From: CAVOBC01 sp963693635
GTDB taxonomy: Bacteria > Pseudomonadota > Gammaproteobacteria > Pseudomonadales > Azotimanducaceae
Direction: 5' to 3'
DNA: 7,389 bases
Assembly (NCBI GenBank): GCA_963693635.1
Contig: CAVOBC010000243.1
Location: 1-7,389 of the forward strand
A program made the position numbers and the translations under genes. Shown one piece after another: positions 5,741-7,389 of the stretch. The notes under the pieces were generated by a model. It saw nothing but the letters and a program-made list of their open reading frames with translations. It made no database searches and was not told where the DNA came from. The number at the start of each line of letters is the position of its first letter. The stretch's first letter is position 1.

Positions 5741-6500
5741 GCCCTTCCGCATCGGCATCCTGCAGGCGGACTCGGCGATCGAGCATTTGCGTGAGGAGTT
5801 TGGTAACTACCCGCAGATGGTGTCCCTGATCTTGTCTGAAGCCGCCGGGGGGCTATCGTTTAGCAATTACGATCTTCTCGCGGACGAATGGCCCGGGGAT
5901 ATCGACGAGTGCGACGGCTACGTGATCACAGGAAGCCGCCGGAGCGTCTACGAGCAGGAGGCGTGGATAATAAAACTTGCAGGGTGGGCGCGCACGCTTC
6001 ATGACCGGCAAAAGCCGACGGTTGGTATCTGTTTTGGCCATCAGTTGATAGCGCACGCGCTGGGGGGCGTAACGGAGCCCGCGCCGCAGGGCTGGGGTGT
6101 GGGCGTTGCCAACACCGACATATCGTCACGTCGCGACTTCATGTCACCGTGGGTGCCGACGGTAGCGCTCGTCGTCAGCCATAAGGATCAGGTGACCACA
6201 TTGCCGCCGGGTGCCGAACGACTTGGTGGTAACGACTTCTGCCCAAACGGCATGTTTGTGCTGGGCAAGCACATGCTGGGTCTGCAGGGCCATCCCGAAT
6301 TCACGCGTGGATATTCGCGCGGCACGATGGCGTTTCGACGTGAAATGATCGGTGAGTCAACATACACACTTGGCGTCCAGTCGCTCGAGCGTGCTCCGGA
6401 TCGGCGCCTTGTCGCCGCTTGGCTGGTTAACTTTCTGCGAGAGGCCGCGGCGCGTCGTTCGGGGCTGGGCGGGTCGACTCGCGGCTGCGCCGGCGCGTGA
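5727..6500 (+). CDS. Class I glutamine amidotransferase-like protein
   Basis: 257-residue cytoplasmic protein of the class I (triad) glutamine amidotransferase fold, closest in style to stand-alone GMP-synthase-like GATase domains (COG0518 type). It begins with the beta-strand FRIGILQADS and has DGYVITGSRRSVYE (oxyanion-strand region), the nucleophile elbow VGICFGHQ with C102, and QGHPEF with H189 and E191, completing the Cys-His-Glu triad. It is therefore likely an active amidase: a glutaminase domain feeding ammonia to a partner, or a hydrolase of gamma-glutamyl amides as proposed for AtdA2. It overlaps the upstream ligase by 14 bases (TTG 5727) or 8 bases (TTG 5733). Both starts are TTG without a clear ribosome site, which points to translational coupling. 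Starting at ATG 5817 would delete the first strand. The last 25 codons overlap the convergent gene. It is not a PuuD-type peptidase C26 by motif layout. Confidence 0.85.
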   Translation: MRLSEPFRIGILQADSAIEHLREEFGNYPQMVSLILSEAAGGLSFSNYDLLADEWPGDIDECDGYVITGSRRSVYEQEAWIIKLAGWARTLHDRQKPTVGICFGHQLIAHALGGVTEPAPQGWGVGVANTDISSRRDFMSPWVPTVALVVSHKDQVTTLPPGAERLGGNDFCPNGMFVLGKHMLGLQGHPEFTRGYSRGTMAFRREMIGESTYTLGVQSLERAPDRRLVAAWLVNFLREAAARRSGLGGSTRGCAGA

Positions 6501-7077
6501 GTTCAGCGATCTTCTTGCGCTTGCGCAGAAAGTGCGGCATCACCTGGGGGCGGTGCAGCGTCACGCGGTACGGTCGATCCCCGGCGGCGCAGCGTCCTTC
6601 ATGGATGTCGCGGATGTGATCGAGTTGTTGGGAAATGAGAGGAACGTTGCTCTTTACCTCCTTGTCAAAGCGCATAACGTCCGATGAGTTGCCTTGAACT
6701 TCCGCGTGCGAAATGTTCTCCGAGGCCAGGATCTGGTACGCGCTGTCGACTTCGAGCCGGGATGAATCACAGAAGTCCGGCAGTGTTAGTAGCCAGTCAA
6801 TGGTCCCCTTGCGGTTGACCGCAAAAGCCGGGCTTGTACCGAGCGCAAGGTTCCGCAACTCGTGCGACTCCACGCTGAGTCGTCGCCACACGAGGGAGGC
6901 ATCCGTCAGCATTTCTGCGACTCGTTGCAATGGCCCGTCATCAGGCTTGCTCGAGCGATCCGCCGCGGCAGCGCGTTGCAGCTGGCCGAGTTGCTGTGCC
7001 GTCTGGATCGCGACCCAGAGCGAGAGCGTGATAGCGGCGCCCGCAACACCGAGCGCAACAAAAATGAGGTTTTCCAA
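6427..7077 (-). CDS. Single-span membrane protein of unknown function
   Basis: 216-residue hypothetical protein; I recognise no family. A hydrophobic N-terminal helix (about residues 4-25) is followed by a helical, possibly coiled-coil stretch rich in Gln and Ala (IQTAQQLGQLQRAAAADR). A soluble region follows (about 50-175) with WRRLSVESHELRNLAL, TIDWLLTLPDF and a C-terminal helix-like part. It ends in a basic, Arg- and Pro-rich tail (about 175-216). No enzymatic motif is visible. The start is TTG at 7077, with GGGAAGG about five bases upstream on the minus strand and an in-frame TAA just beyond, so no longer start exists; the next ATG (residue 56) would remove the membrane helix. It converges with the amidotransferase gene and overlaps its 3' end by 74 bases. 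The coherent membrane-plus-soluble layout argues for a real gene, but homologue support is untested. Confidence 0.6.
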   Translation of the reverse strand: MENLIFVALGVAGAAITLSLWVAIQTAQQLGQLQRAAAADRSSKPDDGPLQRVAEMLTDASLVWRRLSVESHELRNLALGTSPAFAVNRKGTIDWLLTLPDFCDSSRLEVDSAYQILASENISHAEVQGNSSDVMRFDKEVKSNVPLISQQLDHIRDIHEGRCAAGDRPYRVTLHRPQVMPHFLRKRKKIAELTRRRSRESTRPAPNDAPRPLAES

Positions 7078-7107
7078 TCCAGCCTTCCCTGACCGTCGTT
7101 AAGTCTC

Positions 7108-7138
7108 AGTATAGTCAGCGGGCGAGCACTGCCGTCAG
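7108..7138 (-). promoter_or_regulatory. Candidate promoter for the minus-strand membrane protein
   Basis: On the minus strand TATACT (7108-7113) is a five-of-six match to the -10 consensus. A partial -35, CTGACG (7133-7138), lies 19 bases upstream. The spacing is slightly long. It would start transcription about 20-25 bases before the TTG start codon. Confidence 0.4.
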
Positions 7139-7184
7139 TGGGCGCAGTGGCCCGCGTAAGCACACGGCGAGCGCGGTGGCTGAA

Positions 7185-7358
7185 GCGCCTGCGGCTTGCC
7201 CGGAGGTAAAGCGCCTGCGGCTTGCCCGGAGGTAAAGCGCTTGCGGCTTGCCCGGAGGTAACGCGCCTGCGGCTTGCTCTCAGGTAAAGCGCTTGCGGCT
7301 TGCTCGGAGGTAAGAGCCTACGGCTTGCTCTCAGGTAAAAAGCCTGCGGCTTGGTAAA
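7185..7358. repeat. Tandem array of seven 26-base units
   Basis: Units begin at 7185, 7211, 7237, 7263, 7289, 7314 and 7340. Units 1 and 2 are identical over 26 bases: GCGCCTGCGGCTTG followed by CCCGGAGGTAAA. Units 3-6 differ mostly by C/T changes (GCGCTTGC, or CTCTCAGG in place of CCCGGAGG); unit 5 is one base shorter and unit 7 lacks the middle and ends GGTAAAA. Each unit has a small imperfect palindrome, perfect in the last one (AAGCC-TGC-GGCTT). There is no spacer between units, so it is not CRISPR. The period is not a multiple of three and TAA recurs, so it does not look coding. The array lies upstream of the minus-strand membrane gene. Confidence 0.85.
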
Positions 7359-7389
7359 ACCTGGGGGCGATTGGAAGCTCTGCGGCGTA

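Noticed and set aside
5727..6500. PuuD-type gamma-glutamyl-GABA hydrolase
   Set aside because: The GICFGHQ elbow and QGHPEF ending with a short chain resemble GMP-synthase-like GATase domains rather than peptidase C26 proteins, though a similar hydrolytic role is possible.
7185..7358. CRISPR array
   Set aside because: Repeats abut directly with no unique spacers and no cas genes nearby; it is a plain tandem repeat.

Overview
The window looks like a chromosomal segment of a free-living Gammaproteobacterium with moderately high GC. This is inferred from three things: a LexA box of the enteric/gammaproteobacterial type (CTGT-N8-ACAG), an RmuC-family gene, and a paired small/large sodium:solute symporter of the kind first named from Vibrio (VC_2705 subfamily). 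A REP-like palindrome resembling those of Pseudomonas and Xanthomonas relatives fits the same group. I cannot assign a genus. There are no tRNA or rRNA genes, no transposase and no CRISPR array.

Layout. Bases 1-188 hold a control region ending in a near-perfect SOS box, followed by rmuC (189-1718), a membrane-anchored coiled-coil protein of DNA recombination. Bases 1719-2273 are a 555-base non-coding gap rich in palindromes: two hairpins sharing a CTGAAAAAGC/GCTTTTTCAG motif, a REP-like element, a small palindrome, and a pair of mutually exclusive hairpins just ahead of the next operon. Four tightly packed plus-strand genes follow: the symporter small subunit (2274-2567), the symporter large subunit (2564-4318, 4-base overlap), a glutamine-synthetase-like ligase (4337-5740, 18-base gap) and a class I glutamine-amidotransferase-like protein (5727-6500, overlapping). 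A minus-strand gene for a single-span membrane protein of unknown function (6427-7077) converges on them and overlaps the last gene by 74 bases. Upstream of that gene, at 7185-7358, lies a tandem array of seven 26-base units, each containing an imperfect hairpin.

How the genes may work together. The four-gene block looks like one transcription unit: a Na+-driven importer with an ATP-dependent gamma-glutamyl ligase and a class I amidotransferase-fold enzyme. Known pathways use the same ligase/amidotransferase pairing to handle amines through gamma-glutamyl intermediates; examples are AtdA1/AtdA2 in aniline degradation and the related but non-identical PuuA/PuuD in putrescine use. A working hypothesis is uptake and gamma-glutamylation of an amine or amino compound, with the amidotransferase-like protein hydrolysing the glutamyl amide or transferring nitrogen. 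The substrate cannot be read from the sequence. rmuC is separate and appears to be under DNA-damage control.
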